Below, one piece after another: positions 1 to 8,609 of a stretch of DNA of 64,000 bases. Under the pieces are notes generated by a model, which saw nothing but the letters and a program-made list of their open reading frames with translations, did no database searches and had not been told where the DNA came from. The stretch is taken from positions 1-64,000 of the forward strand of contig NZ_JAGKJI010000008.1 in NCBI RefSeq assembly GCF_020329485.1, given 5' to 3'. How positions within the stretch are numbered: position 1 is the first letter of the stretch; each line of letters begins with the position of its first letter. This DNA is from Bradyrhizobium cenepequi (lineage in GTDB: Bacteria; Pseudomonadota; Alphaproteobacteria; Rhizobiales; Xanthobacteraceae). The position numbers and the translations under genes were made by a program.

Positions 1-1
1 T

Positions 2-283
2 CTCGGCCTAACACCAAGACGTCATCAATCCGGTGAGATCGATCGCACTGGCCGCATCTCCAAACGCGGCGACCACCAGGTTCGAACTTATTTGTTCGAG
101 GCCGCGAACGTCCTGCTGACCGTTGTCAGACGAGGTTCTGCGCTCAAGCGCTGGGGCAGCAAGCTGGCCAAACGCATCGGCGCCAAAAAGGCGAAGGTTG
201 CCGTCGCGCGCAAAATGGCTGTCATCCTCCATGCCATCTGGACCGATGGCACCGAGTTCCAGGCAGAGATGCGCACCGCATGA
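2..283 (+). mobile_element. IS110-family transposase, C-terminal fragment
   Basis: An open frame runs in from the left edge and stops at 281-283. It reads like the C-terminal part of IS110/IS116/IS902 transposases: [20 protein letters not shown], then FEAANVLLT, then [10 protein letters not shown] and a closing [10 protein letters not shown]. Only about 93 residues lie in the window, so it cannot be judged whether the full element is intact. The family recombines circular intermediates with a DEDD catalytic domain, which would lie outside the window to the left. Confidence 0.8.
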
Positions 284-750
284 ACCAGTCTTAAACAAAT
301 CCAGATCCGCCCTCGGCGGAACATGCGTCCCTGCCGGGACGAAGGTGTTGGCAATCTCGAAGTCGTCCCTGCGGGCGGTTACGCGCACCGCGCTCTTCAC
401 ATCGAGATGCCGCGCCTCCTGAACGCCACCATGCGGCGCTCCTGCATAGAGACGACCGCGGAAAGAACCATGAACCCGGCAGTGGATCATTTTTGTCTAT
501 CGGGGTTGACACCGTACCCGCGATTAAAGAACGGGCGACTATTAGTGCCCGACATGGGACGCCTAGGATATCACGCCCTGACGGCATCTCGGTTTAGAAA
601 GAAAAATACACAGCAATTGCGAAGTTCGCGCTGCAACGATGGCAATGCAGGACACCTGCCGTCGTATCATCGCCGTTGGGGGCGCGTAGCCCGTTAAGGG
701 GGAGTCCTTGACAATCAAGGAAGAGAACGCAGATTTCTCCGGTAAGTGCC
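284..750. other. Intergenic region, no supported gene
   Basis: No open frame here has recognisable protein features. Two small items are visible. A 28-base stretch at 496-523 recurs with about 26/28 identity at 32369-32396. A perfect 6-bp-stem inverted repeat (CCTTGA-CAA-TCAAGG) lies at 706-720, just beyond the stop of the minus-strand block that ends at 751. The hairpin is too short and lacks a T-run, so it is not called a terminator. Confidence 0.5.
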
Positions 751-1119
751 TCAAACGAGCTTTGCAGCGACAACCGAGATCTCAACCAGAGTACCCGGCG
801 ACAAGGTCGCACCAACACACGCGCGCTGCGGCCAGTGATCCGGACTATTTCCAACCCAGTTTTTCCACTCTAGGTCGAAGTCCTTCTTGTCATCGAGATT
901 TGAGAGCTGGACATGCGCGGACAGGAGATACCGCTTGTCCGTCTTGAAGTGCTCCAATACACGTTCAAGCTTCGCGAAGCTGGCAGATGCCTGACCTCTC
1001 AAATCGAGGGATTTATCATCGGACGTTGCCACAGCCCAGACTAAATTGCCAAACGCGGAGCCGGAGCTCCTACCAGGAGCGACTCCTGGAGTGCGCTCAA
1101 TTGGAAAAGCTGTAATCAT
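751..1119 (-). CDS. RidA/YjgF-family imine deaminase-like protein
   Basis: A 122-residue protein that matches the RidA (YjgF/YER057c/UK114) family in length and in its C-terminal half, notably PQRACVGATLSPGTLVEISV, where the Arg and the PG..VEI strand form the usual ligand pocket. RidA proteins hydrolyse reactive enamine/imine intermediates made by PLP enzymes and FAD amine oxidases. Both enzyme types are encoded just upstream, so a clean-up role in the same pathway is a reasonable inference. The ATG at 1119 is chosen because GAGGAAGAG precedes it. The frame extends to 1176 without a better start. It is the last gene of the minus-strand block, 50 bases after the aminotransferase. Confidence 0.7.
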   Translation of the reverse strand: MITAFPIERTPGVAPGRSSGSAFGNLVWAVATSDDKSLDLRGQASASFAKLERVLEHFKTDKRYLLSAHVQLSNLDDKKDFDLEWKNWVGNSPDHWPQRACVGATLSPGTLVEISVVAAKLV

Positions 1120-1169
1120 TCGCTCTCTTCCTCGAAGATACGTCTGCCGGTTCTGCGCGGACCAGCTCT

Positions 1170-2276
1170 CTAACACTGTGCGCCTAGACCGGCATTCAAT
1201 TTGCGAAGACCAGTTCGCAGCGCCTCTTGGTCGCCAGCTGTCAAGGAAACACGAGCACCGTGTGGACCGCCGCTGTCAGCAACTTGAAATTCGTTCCACC
1301 CGCGAACGATCACGCCGCGCTGGCTTGCCCACTCGCCGATCGCTGCGGCATCGCGTAAGCCAGATGCCCCTTTGACCCAAACGTGAAGACTATTTGGGCT
1401 TGATTGGTACGAGACGTTGGTGAGTTCGTCCCGAAGGATTCTGTGCCGCTCCGCCATCTCGCCCCGAATTGCAGCCAAGATGCGATTGGCGGTTCCATCG
1501 GTAATCCAGCGCGTCGCGAGGATCGCAGTAATCGGCGAAGAAAACCACATCGACATCTTCTTGAATCGCGCATACACATTTTCCAATTGGCGTAAATCTG
1601 GCGCGACGAAATAGCCAACTCTCAGTCCGACGGAAGTAGACTTCGACATAGTAAGTACATACCACGTAGTGTCTGGTGCCAATGACGCAATCGGCGCATC
1701 CGCGTTTGGCGGGAGGAAGGCCTGTGCTTCATCCTCAATGATAGCTACGCCATGCTTTCGAGCAATCGCTACAATTTCGTGCCGTCTGTTGCTGGGGAGG
1801 ATCGTTGCAGTTGGATTTTGTACAGTTGGAATCAGATACGCCGCCTTCGGCCGGTATTCCTCACAACACCGCTTGAAATCATCGGGAACCACGCCAAGTT
1901 CGTCAAGCTTGACAGACCTGGCCGTCGCGCCTACCAGATTGCAAAGTGTTCCGATTTGTGGATAGCTCAAAGCTTCCGTTAGCAGAACGCTACCGGGTGG
2001 CACTAAAGATGCGACGAGCATAAGTAGACTGTTCTGCGTTCCGTTGGTCACGACCACTCTACTTGGGTCAACCGCCGTACCTAGCCGTCCTTCGCACCAG
2101 ATTGCGCCCGCCTCCCTATCTGCAAGGTCGCCTCCAAATCGGTGCTTGTGAAATGCTACGCCGGTCCTCTCATCCTGAGAAATCTCACGAAGGGATTCAC
2201 CTAAGATATCCGAGACCGCTGTAAGCACTGGTGGGGTGGCGCGCACCAACTCCACCGTGTTATGTGAAATGCTCAT
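1170..2276 (-). CDS. Class I/II PLP-dependent aminotransferase (MocR-like catalytic domain)
   Basis: A 368-residue fold-type I PLP enzyme. Visible family marks are the N-terminal substrate loop, VTNGTQNSLL, the NPT segment in PTVQNPTATILP, an acidic IIEDEAQAF that should hold the PLP-ring Asp, and the Schiff-base Lys in MSKSTSVGLRVGYF. The sequence resembles the aminotransferase half of MocR regulators but has no N-terminal GntR DNA-binding domain, so an enzymatic role is favoured. GGAGGA lies six bases before the ATG at 2276. It sits 63 bases after the methyltransferase and 50 before ridA. The substrate is unknown. In context it would act on an amino or oxo derivative of the block's product. 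Confidence 0.75.
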   Translation of the reverse strand: MSISHNTVELVRATPPVLTAVSDILGESLREISQDERTGVAFHKHRFGGDLADREAGAIWCEGRLGTAVDPSRVVVTNGTQNSLLMLVASLVPPGSVLLTEALSYPQIGTLCNLVGATARSVKLDELGVVPDDFKRCCEEYRPKAAYLIPTVQNPTATILPSNRRHEIVAIARKHGVAIIEDEAQAFLPPNADAPIASLAPDTTWYVLTMSKSTSVGLRVGYFVAPDLRQLENVYARFKKMSMWFSSPITAILATRWITDGTANRILAAIRGEMAERHRILRDELTNVSYQSSPNSLHVWVKGASGLRDAAAIGEWASQRGVIVRGWNEFQVADSGGPHGARVSLTAGDQEALRTGLRKLNAGLGAQC

Positions 2277-2339
2277 CTGTTCCTCCGAAGGGTTCGAGGC
2301 GGCGGCGCGTCGTTCCTCTGTGCCACGTGGTCGCGGTTG

Positions 2340-3140
2340 CTACGGTCGAGATACGATCCGAGAAGTAAAACAGAACGTTCTCATGTTCATCGGTACCATC
2401 GTCTCGCCTTTAACGAGGTCGTATATTCTGTTCATGATCGTGTTGTACTCGTCTTTCGTCGTCTGCGCGGCAAGATCACGAACAGTTCGCCACGCGCGCA
2501 CGTAATCTTCTGGGGTGTACCATCGTCGATGCGCAGCCTCGAGCCTTATGCAATCCCTGAACTCATGCCGCTCAAGGACTTCGTCCAGGTCCCGCATCAA
2601 CTCCCGAATAATGGTTGGTGCTCGTCCTAACCCGGGCCGTATCTCATGAATGATCGCCTCGATCGCGCGAAAATGCGGGTCACGCTCTTCATCACGCAGA
2701 TCCCACAAGACGGATATGGATCCTCCCGGTCTCAAAACGCGACGCGCTTCTGAGAGCGCGCGCGTTGTGTCCGCCCAGTGCAGGGAACTACCAAGGCAGA
2801 CCCAATCGACCGCGGCGTCGTCCAAGCGAGTGTCTTCGGCTGTTCCCTTCATCCAGGTGAAATCAAAGCCCTTCGCTCTTGTTAGTCTCTCGCCTTCATC
2901 GCGCATTGCATCATTTGGCTCGATTGCGAAACCGCTTGCGCCGAGCTCTCCAAGCATCTCGGTAAGCTTTCCAGATCCGGCGCCTATGTCGGCGACTCGA
3001 GTACCCTGGATGCAAGCGACGACCATGCCGAGCGCGCGGACCAACCAATCGGCGTAGTTTGGGTAGATGTGATACTCAGCTGCGATCGATGTATAATCGG
3101 CCCATTGATGGTGCAAAGTTTGTGATTTGGTGGTGATCAT
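2340..3140 (-). CDS. SAM-dependent class I methyltransferase
   Basis: A 266-residue protein with the Rossmann methyltransferase pattern: motif I VADIGAGSGKL near residue 50, an acidic strand-2 end (FAIEPN), the motif IV region around DWVCLGSSLHWAD, and LRPGGSISVLW after it. This is the Methyltransf_11 layout seen in small-molecule O-, N- or C-methyltransferases. The ATG at 3140 has AAGGA nine bases upstream. A GTG at 3143 is an equally good start. The gene lies 32 bases after the FAD oxidase, so it is probably co-transcribed. The acceptor cannot be told from sequence. Confidence 0.8.
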   Translation of the reverse strand: MITTKSQTLHHQWADYTSIAAEYHIYPNYADWLVRALGMVVACIQGTRVADIGAGSGKLTEMLGELGASGFAIEPNDAMRDEGERLTRAKGFDFTWMKGTAEDTRLDDAAVDWVCLGSSLHWADTTRALSEARRVLRPGGSISVLWDLRDEERDPHFRAIEAIIHEIRPGLGRAPTIIRELMRDLDEVLERHEFRDCIRLEAAHRRWYTPEDYVRAWRTVRDLAAQTTKDEYNTIMNRIYDLVKGETMVPMNMRTFCFTSRIVSRP

Positions 3141-3172
3141 CACCTATGATCCTTCACACTCGTGTCAGGTCT

Positions 3173-4324
3173 TCAATTCGCGACGTCTGCCGATGGAATG
3201 CGTTGGCCCAGCACGCCAGCGACGGACCGAACGGCCGCCTTTGAAAATCTCACATAGGCATAGCGCCCGAGGCGGGGATCGGTCCGCCCGTTGACCATTT
3301 CGTCTGCCAACAAACGTCCCACTAAGGGGCCAAGCGTCACGCCGCCGTGCATTACCGCGATATGAATTGTCGGGCATTCATCATGTTTTCCGAGGATCGG
3401 GAGGCCGTCTGATGGCATCGGTCGCGCACCGACCATCCATTTCCCATGCATCTCATCGAAGCGCCTTAGCCATCGGCGCCCCGCGCCGATAAGATCTAGG
3501 CGTTCCTTCTCCAAACGTTCATATAACGGCGCTGCGTCAGTGGCGGGGGCGACACCTGCCAGAAAACCTCCATGGTCTCCTGCCTTGATATGAAGATTAT
3601 CGGCATAGATAACGTGGCGTTGGGTCTCGTCGCTCTTGGGAAACGATAGTTCAACGAGTGGTCCGGGCTCGGTTGTCAACGGAACCGGGCTCATGCCCGC
3701 CGATGTTAAGAGCGCATTCGTCTCATTGCCGACCGCCAATACGAGTCGATCGAATGCTGCCGTCCCCATGAGATGGGACACGACCAGCACCTGTGTAGCG
3801 TTGGCTCCAATTGCCAGAATTCGTTCGCGCCTAAATTCGACTGAGAAGCGTCTCTCGGATACACGCGCGAGGTGTTCACAGAGTGTCTTTGCTTCGATCC
3901 ATCCCTCCTCGGGTATGAATACACAATCGGTCGCCAAATGCGTATTTACCAGCGGGGCGAGCTCGCCTGCGGATGAAGCCGTGAGATGTTGGGCGAGGCT
4001 GCCATTTTCACCTATGCATTTCGCTCTTTCGGCCAGTCTAGCGGCGCCGTTGTCGGAGGAGGCAAAGCGCAGTGTTCCAGTCACGTGAAGAAGCTGCTCA
4101 CTTCCGACCTCGCGGGCGATCGTGCTGTGATACCTGATAGCGTCGAGCCGGAACTGCAGGTCGGGTTCAGGTTGGCCGAATGCATTCAAGCAAGCGAAGC
4201 ATGTCGAGGAGACACCGTTACCAGGACTACCGATATCGAAAACCGTGACCTGCGCGCCCGCCTTACCGAGGTGATAAGCGATGGAGGTCCCAATAATGCC
4301 AGCTCCGACTACGCCGATTTTCAT
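3173..4324 (-). CDS. FAD-dependent amine oxidase/dehydrogenase, DAO family
   Basis: A 383-residue member of the D-amino-acid oxidase/glycine oxidase superfamily. The N-terminus carries the FAD dinucleotide fold IGVVGAGIIGTSIAYHLG (GxGxxG) ending in the acidic VTVFD. The C-terminus has the usual MHGGVTLGPLVGRLLADE segment. It should oxidise a C-N bond of a primary or secondary amine to an imine, which fits the RidA gene at the end of the block. The ATG at 4324 follows AAGGAG at seven bases. It starts 28 bases after the SDR stop. Substrate specificity is not deducible. Confidence 0.8.
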   Translation of the reverse strand: MKIGVVGAGIIGTSIAYHLGKAGAQVTVFDIGSPGNGVSSTCFACLNAFGQPEPDLQFRLDAIRYHSTIAREVGSEQLLHVTGTLRFASSDNGAARLAERAKCIGENGSLAQHLTASSAGELAPLVNTHLATDCVFIPEEGWIEAKTLCEHLARVSERRFSVEFRRERILAIGANATQVLVVSHLMGTAAFDRLVLAVGNETNALLTSAGMSPVPLTTEPGPLVELSFPKSDETQRHVIYADNLHIKAGDHGGFLAGVAPATDAAPLYERLEKERLDLIGAGRRWLRRFDEMHGKWMVGARPMPSDGLPILGKHDECPTIHIAVMHGGVTLGPLVGRLLADEMVNGRTDPRLGRYAYVRFSKAAVRSVAGVLGQRIPSADVAN

Positions 4325-4352
4325 TGTCTTCTCCTTCCGACAAAGTGCTTTC

Positions 4353-5153
4353 TCAGGCGCTGGCTGTAAGCCCACCGTCCACATAGAGGATCTGACCGGT
4401 TACGAACCGCGACAGAGGCGATGCGAAGAAGTGCACCGTGCCAGCAACGTCGGCAGGAGTTGCCAAACGTCCGAGAGGAATATCCGCGACAGCCCGTTGA
4501 AAGGTCGCTGCGTCCTGAAGAGCCTTGTCGTTCTTCTGAGTGCGCACGGCGCCTGGCGCGACACCATTTACGGTGATGCCGTACGGCGCCAACTCCGTTG
4601 CCAGTTGCTTCAACAGAACAGCGAGCCCGCCTTTCGCGGCGCAAAAGGCGCTGTAGCCGCGGTTTCGGAAGCCGATCGATGACCGAACCGAGAGGAGGTG
4701 GATTTGGCTGCCGCCCGTTCCGGCTGTAACCTGCTGCGCAGCTACCGCCTGAGAAAGAAACATTCCGGCGCGCAACGTCCTGGTATAGACCTCATCGAAG
4801 GCGTCCTCCGTCACATCGAGCAGCTTCTGCTCCTTATTGAAGCCGACGCAATTCACCAGAATGTCAATCGAACCATATTGCTGCTTCAGAGAAGCAGAGA
4901 GATCTCGCACTGCGCCGACGTCGCACGCGTCGAGCTCGACACCTTGGACAGAGCAACCTTTGTTGCTTAGTTCAGCGGCAAGAGCTCGCGCCCGGTCGCC
5001 ACTTCGTCCTGCAACAATGCCAGTTGCGCCCGCAATGGCCAACGTTTCGGAGATTGTTGTGCCAATCGCTCCGTAGCCGCCGACGACCAATGCCACTTTG
5101 CCGAGCAGGCTCATCGAATGCTTAAGCTGTATATTCACGTTCTGAACGGTCAT
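4353..5153 (-). CDS. Short-chain dehydrogenase/reductase with Phe in place of the catalytic Tyr
   Basis: A 266-residue SDR. It has a glycine-rich NAD(P) motif (VVGGYGAIG), NCVG in place of the usual NNAG, and a C-terminal GQILYVDGGL. The active-site block reads GYSAFCAAKGG where classical SDRs have YxxxK. The position four residues before Lys is Phe (TTT codon), and a Tyr lies seven before it. It may therefore not be an ordinary oxidoreductase. The ATG at 5153 overlaps the preceding stop by four bases (ATGA) and follows GAGG, so translation is coupled to the SelA-like gene. An inner ATG at 5114 is less likely. Confidence 0.8.
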   Translation of the reverse strand: MTVQNVNIQLKHSMSLLGKVALVVGGYGAIGTTISETLAIAGATGIVAGRSGDRARALAAELSNKGCSVQGVELDACDVGAVRDLSASLKQQYGSIDILVNCVGFNKEQKLLDVTEDAFDEVYTRTLRAGMFLSQAVAAQQVTAGTGGSQIHLLSVRSSIGFRNRGYSAFCAAKGGLAVLLKQLATELAPYGITVNGVAPGAVRTQKNDKALQDAATFQRAVADIPLGRLATPADVAGTVHFFASPLSRFVTGQILYVDGGLTASA

Positions 5154-6748
5154 TCCAGCCTCGCATGGGTTGGCGCGACAGCCGGCGTGATGCCGATTGA
5201 CCCATCCCGGAACAGGGGGATACGTCTCGCATGCCATTCCGCAGAACCGTACTGTCCCTTGAAGACCGGCCCGAGATGCTCCTTTGCCGTGCCGCCGAGC
5301 CTGACCGCTCCGCTGATGGAGCCATCCTCTCCGACTTCCCCCTCGAACCCGTAGAAAAGCCAAATCGGTACCCGTTCGTGCACAGACTCGAAACGGAGTT
5401 GGCGGCCATGAACTTCACCGGATACAAAGCCGGAGGATGATCCTGTGTGATGGACGCCAGATATGAGCTCGCCGTTCTGCTGAGCGTCGAGATGATGCGT
5501 CGCCGAACCATGAAGGAATTGCATTTCGACGCACCAACTGCCCGAGATATCGATTTCTGCACGAAGCTTTGAGACAGGTTGAGCGATCGACTGGGGCTGA
5601 CGAAATGCGGTTGCCAAAGCGCGACCGACGATCTCCGCCTCGTCATCGGAGAGATTCACGGGATCTAGTATGATCGAGGTCGGCGTGGACCAAAAATCGT
5701 GGATCAGGATCCGCGGTCGTTGCTGCAACAGCGCAAGCCTCAGGTCTTCCGCATCAAACGGAATAACACCTGCGTCCCAGATCACCTTGAGCCGAATAGC
5801 TGTCACAGAACCGGCCCAGGACAGCACTTCAGTCGTAACGCCTGGCAGCAAGCTGAGGTGGGCCTCAATCCGCTTCAATCGTGGAAGCCACTGGTCGCGC
5901 TCGTCTGTCGCCGATTGAAAATTGATCCAGCGATCGAGCGCGAGCAGGGCGCCGACCACCTCCTCCTTGCCCACCTTCATTGACCGGCCAAACGCTTGGT
6001 GAGGCGCTCCATTCCACCAGATCGCCTTGCAAAGCCGCTCCTTGCCAAGCACGATCGCAGTGGATTGTGGCGCACGGATATATTTGCCACCTGCGTAAAC
6101 CACTAAGTCGGCTCCGTTCTTTATCCAGCGATCCGGCTTTCCAGGCGAAAGGCCGGCGGCATCGACAAGAATGGGCACACCGTGTGCGCGCGCGAAGGGG
6201 AGGAGCGAGCTTAGTGGCAATGCCGACGCATTGTCCTTGCGACCGAGCAGGCAGATCATCGCGACCCTTCCATCCAGGGCCTGCGCCAATTCCTCTGCCG
6301 TCGCAATGCTGACGATCTCGGCGCCCGCGACCCGGATCGACTGTTCGTAGGCAAAGCGTTGATCGGCCGGGATCAACACCTTGTTGCGTAGATCCGATGT
6401 TTCCGGCAACCGCAGCATCAGCTCCGGATTATTCCCGGCAATGCAAGCTGCAGTTGCTAACGCCAGCGTCGCCGCAGTGCCGGCGGTGATGACACCCCAC
6501 TCGGCGCCGGTGAGTTCAGCCATCCTTTGACCCGCGGCTTCAGCGAGCTCGTCCATATCGACGAATGCTTCGGCAGCCGCGTTCATTCCGGCGATGACCT
6601 CGTCGCTCGGATTGCTTGCTCCATAAATCGTGCGGACACCGGCGCATTGAATAAACGGCTCGATGCCGAGCTCGCGATAGATCGAGCCAGGACTGCGGTG
6701 TCGCCCGGACAAATGGCGCGGTTGTGCGAATTCAGGCAGCCTATTCAT
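5150..6748 (-). CDS. SelA-like PLP-dependent enzyme with extra C-terminal domain
   Basis: A 532-residue fold-type I PLP enzyme related to SelA / D-glucosaminate-6-phosphate ammonia-lyase-like proteins. The typical opening YRELGIEPFIQCAGVRT, then ITAGTAATLAL, the PLP Asp in ILVDAAG and the probable Schiff-base Lys in YAGGKYIRAPQSTAIVLG are all present. After about residue 420 there is an additional domain of about 110 residues (beginning near ISGSWCVEMQFLHG), predicted beta-rich from its alternation pattern, that is not part of ordinary SelA-like enzymes. The reaction is unknown. Family members do beta-replacements, eliminations or lyase reactions. Start at 6748: GAGGGGA precedes the ATG, which overlaps the upstream stop (ATGA). 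Confidence 0.75.
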   Translation of the reverse strand: MNRLPEFAQPRHLSGRHRSPGSIYRELGIEPFIQCAGVRTIYGASNPSDEVIAGMNAAAEAFVDMDELAEAAGQRMAELTGAEWGVITAGTAATLALATAACIAGNNPELMLRLPETSDLRNKVLIPADQRFAYEQSIRVAGAEIVSIATAEELAQALDGRVAMICLLGRKDNASALPLSSLLPFARAHGVPILVDAAGLSPGKPDRWIKNGADLVVYAGGKYIRAPQSTAIVLGKERLCKAIWWNGAPHQAFGRSMKVGKEEVVGALLALDRWINFQSATDERDQWLPRLKRIEAHLSLLPGVTTEVLSWAGSVTAIRLKVIWDAGVIPFDAEDLRLALLQQRPRILIHDFWSTPTSIILDPVNLSDDEAEIVGRALATAFRQPQSIAQPVSKLRAEIDISGSWCVEMQFLHGSATHHLDAQQNGELISGVHHTGSSSGFVSGEVHGRQLRFESVHERVPIWLFYGFEGEVGEDGSISGAVRLGGTAKEHLGPVFKGQYGSAEWHARRIPLFRDGSIGITPAVAPTHARLE

Positions 6749-7350
6749 GCGAATCCCCTCATCGCAAGTACGACGGATGCACCAACACAAAAGGCAGTGA
6801 CGACGAGGTACATGAGGCCAACCGTCTTCGGCACTCGGACAGGCGCAATGTGCAGCACAGCGAGCACAACGAGGGCGAACGCGAACAGGTTCGGGAAGAT
6901 CGCCTCAGGAATGTGCGGACGGAGTAAGAATATGATTGCCGTCAGCGGTACCGCATAAGTGGTCGGCACTCCGATGAACCGGCCGTTAGGAGATCCGAAT
7001 ACGTTGAAGTAGCTTAGCCGCAATGCACTGGCGACAACGAGAACGGTTCCTGCGGCAACGGAAATCGTTGAGCCATGGCCGACGATTATTGAGGTTACTG
7101 CCGGAAACACACCGGCACTCACCAAATCTGCGAGCGAGTCCAGATTTTTGCCGACCTGTCCTGTCTCTGCCGGGCGGTGTTGCGTTCGCTTGGCGACAAC
7201 GCCATCGAGGTGATCGGCCAGCAGCGCCCAGAGCACGACGGCTACCCCGATCTCCGAACGACCGACAGTGGCATATTTGATACCCACAGTCGAGAGTGCA
7301 AGACCTGTTACGGTTACGGCATTGGCTGGATCGACAAGTTGGCGCAACAT
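6745..7350 (-). CDS. CDP-alcohol phosphatidyltransferase (PssA-like membrane enzyme)
   Basis: A 201-residue polytopic membrane protein with the CDP-alcohol phosphotransferase signature: DHLDGVVAKR followed by GKNLDSLADLVSAG. The spacing between the AKR and the Gly is a few residues longer than the usual consensus. Several hydrophobic helices follow (VLVVASALRL, TTYAVPLTAIIFLL, LFAFALVVLAVLHIA). The family joins a CDP-activated group to an alcohol in the membrane, releasing CMP. Next to a nucleotidyltransferase, this suggests that a CMP-activated headgroup is moved to or from a lipid. The ATG at 7350 is preferred because AGGGAGG lies five bases upstream. The frame opens earlier, at 7365. Confidence 0.85.
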   Translation of the reverse strand: MLRQLVDPANAVTVTGLALSTVGIKYATVGRSEIGVAVVLWALLADHLDGVVAKRTQHRPAETGQVGKNLDSLADLVSAGVFPAVTSIIVGHGSTISVAAGTVLVVASALRLSYFNVFGSPNGRFIGVPTTYAVPLTAIIFLLRPHIPEAIFPNLFAFALVVLAVLHIAPVRVPKTVGLMYLVVTAFCVGASVVLAMRGFA

Positions 7351-7380
7351 TCGAACCTCCCTCATCAAACAGTCCGATGC

Positions 7381-8169
7381 TCAAACGGCCCGGCTGACGA
7401 GGGGCGATGCGGTTGCGAACATGCGTTCAGCGATTCGCAAATCCTCCGTGCTGTCGATCTCATACCAACGGAGATCGTCACAACGCGCCGCGGCGAGCTG
7501 TAGCCCGCGCATTTCGACGAGATAGGCGAGTAGCTCCTCGGTGTACGCGTGTGTGGCACCCGAACCGATGATGTCATCCAGCGCAGGGACAATCATCGTT
7601 CTCAGCGTAACTGAACTGAACCGCAATATATTCATTGTTTTGAAGAGCGCCGGGCCGTCCCCGTGCAGGTCCGCAGCCGTCTGCTTCATCCGGAACGCAG
7701 AAATAAGTCCGTTCTCTGAGAGCACTACGGCCGAACCTTGCATGCTGGAATCGAATGGTGCAACTGCGGCAACGTCGACAGCATCGGCAACGTTGAGATA
7801 GCGGAGCGCGTCCTCCTCAAAGAAGACATCACCTTCCAAGAGGTAGCAGTCTCCAGAAAGAAGCGCTTCACGCGCTAGCCATAGCGAATAGGCACTGCCG
7901 GTGCGGTCGAAAACGGTTGACTCGACATAGTCGATTTCAAGCCCGCGGAAACGTCTGCCGCAGGCATATTGAATGGCGTCCTTGCGATAGCCGACGACGA
8001 TCGTCACCTCTTCGACGCCAACTGCTTCCAAGTTTCGCAGGGCATTGTGGAGGATGGGTGTGCCGTTGACCTCGACCAGGGGTTTCGGCCGCAGATCAGT
8101 TAGCGGTCGCAGGCGAGAGCCGAAGCCGGCGGCGAGAATGACGGCTTTCTTGGGAGCATTGGTGGTCAT
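7381..8169 (-). CDS. Nucleotidyltransferase, probably CTP:phospho(no)-alcohol type
   Basis: A 262-residue NTP_transferase protein. The N-terminus has the nucleotide-binding signature AVILAAGFGSRLRPLTD followed by RPKPLVEVNG, and an EGDVFFEED segment holds the metal-binding Asp. Length and sequence resemble LicC/PntC-type cytidylyltransferases that activate phosphocholine or 2-aminoethylphosphonate more than sugar-phosphate enzymes, but the substrate pocket cannot be assigned by eye. Its immediate partner is the CDP-alcohol phosphatidyltransferase 30 bases downstream. The ATG at 8169 has a modest GGAAATGA. An ATG at 8184 is an alternative. Confidence 0.8.
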   Translation of the reverse strand: MTTNAPKKAVILAAGFGSRLRPLTDLRPKPLVEVNGTPILHNALRNLEAVGVEEVTIVVGYRKDAIQYACGRRFRGLEIDYVESTVFDRTGSAYSLWLAREALLSGDCYLLEGDVFFEEDALRYLNVADAVDVAAVAPFDSSMQGSAVVLSENGLISAFRMKQTAADLHGDGPALFKTMNILRFSSVTLRTMIVPALDDIIGSGATHAYTEELLAYLVEMRGLQLAAARCDDLRWYEIDSTEDLRIAERMFATASPLVSRAV

Positions 8170-8203
8170 TTCATTTCCGATCATCGTTGCGCGATACCCG
8201 TCG

Positions 8204-8605
8204 TCATTCTGAGGCGTTGCGGAACTGGACGAGCCGGCTCAGGCTGATCTCGAGCTTTTCGGGTTGAATCCCGTATGAGAGGAGAGAGGCTGCGGAGTTT
8301 CGAATTCGATGCCGGATACGGCCGCGCCGCCGGCTCAGGCACACGGCGTAATCACGATTTCGTCGCCTGTCGTTGAGGCTCTGTCTGCGAATGTCGTCGC
8401 AGCAGATCGGAAAGCTCATGATAGGAGTAGAAACCTGTTGCTCATGGAGCAGGGGAATCCGCGCCAGCGAGGAAGGGACGATGAAACCGACCTGTGAACG
8501 AATCTTGCTCTCACAGCCCCCCGGCCGCAGGCGCCAGCTGAGCCGCGCTGCAAGGATGATGGCTTGGCGTGGAATGTGAGGCATGATGTGAACCCTGCGG
8601 CCCAA
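8204..8605 (-). pseudogene. Possible decayed second nucleotidyltransferase
   Basis: Between the two intact genes a minus-strand frame opens with QAIILAARLSWRLRPGG, which looks like a nucleotidyltransferase N-terminus (AIILAAGxGxRLRP) with the key Gly residues mutated. Family resemblance is lost after about 50 residues, and the rest is Arg/Ser-rich. It may be the remains of a duplicate of the neighbouring gene or simply noncoding DNA. Confidence is low because only the first motif supports it. Confidence 0.35.
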
Positions 8606-8609
8606 AACT

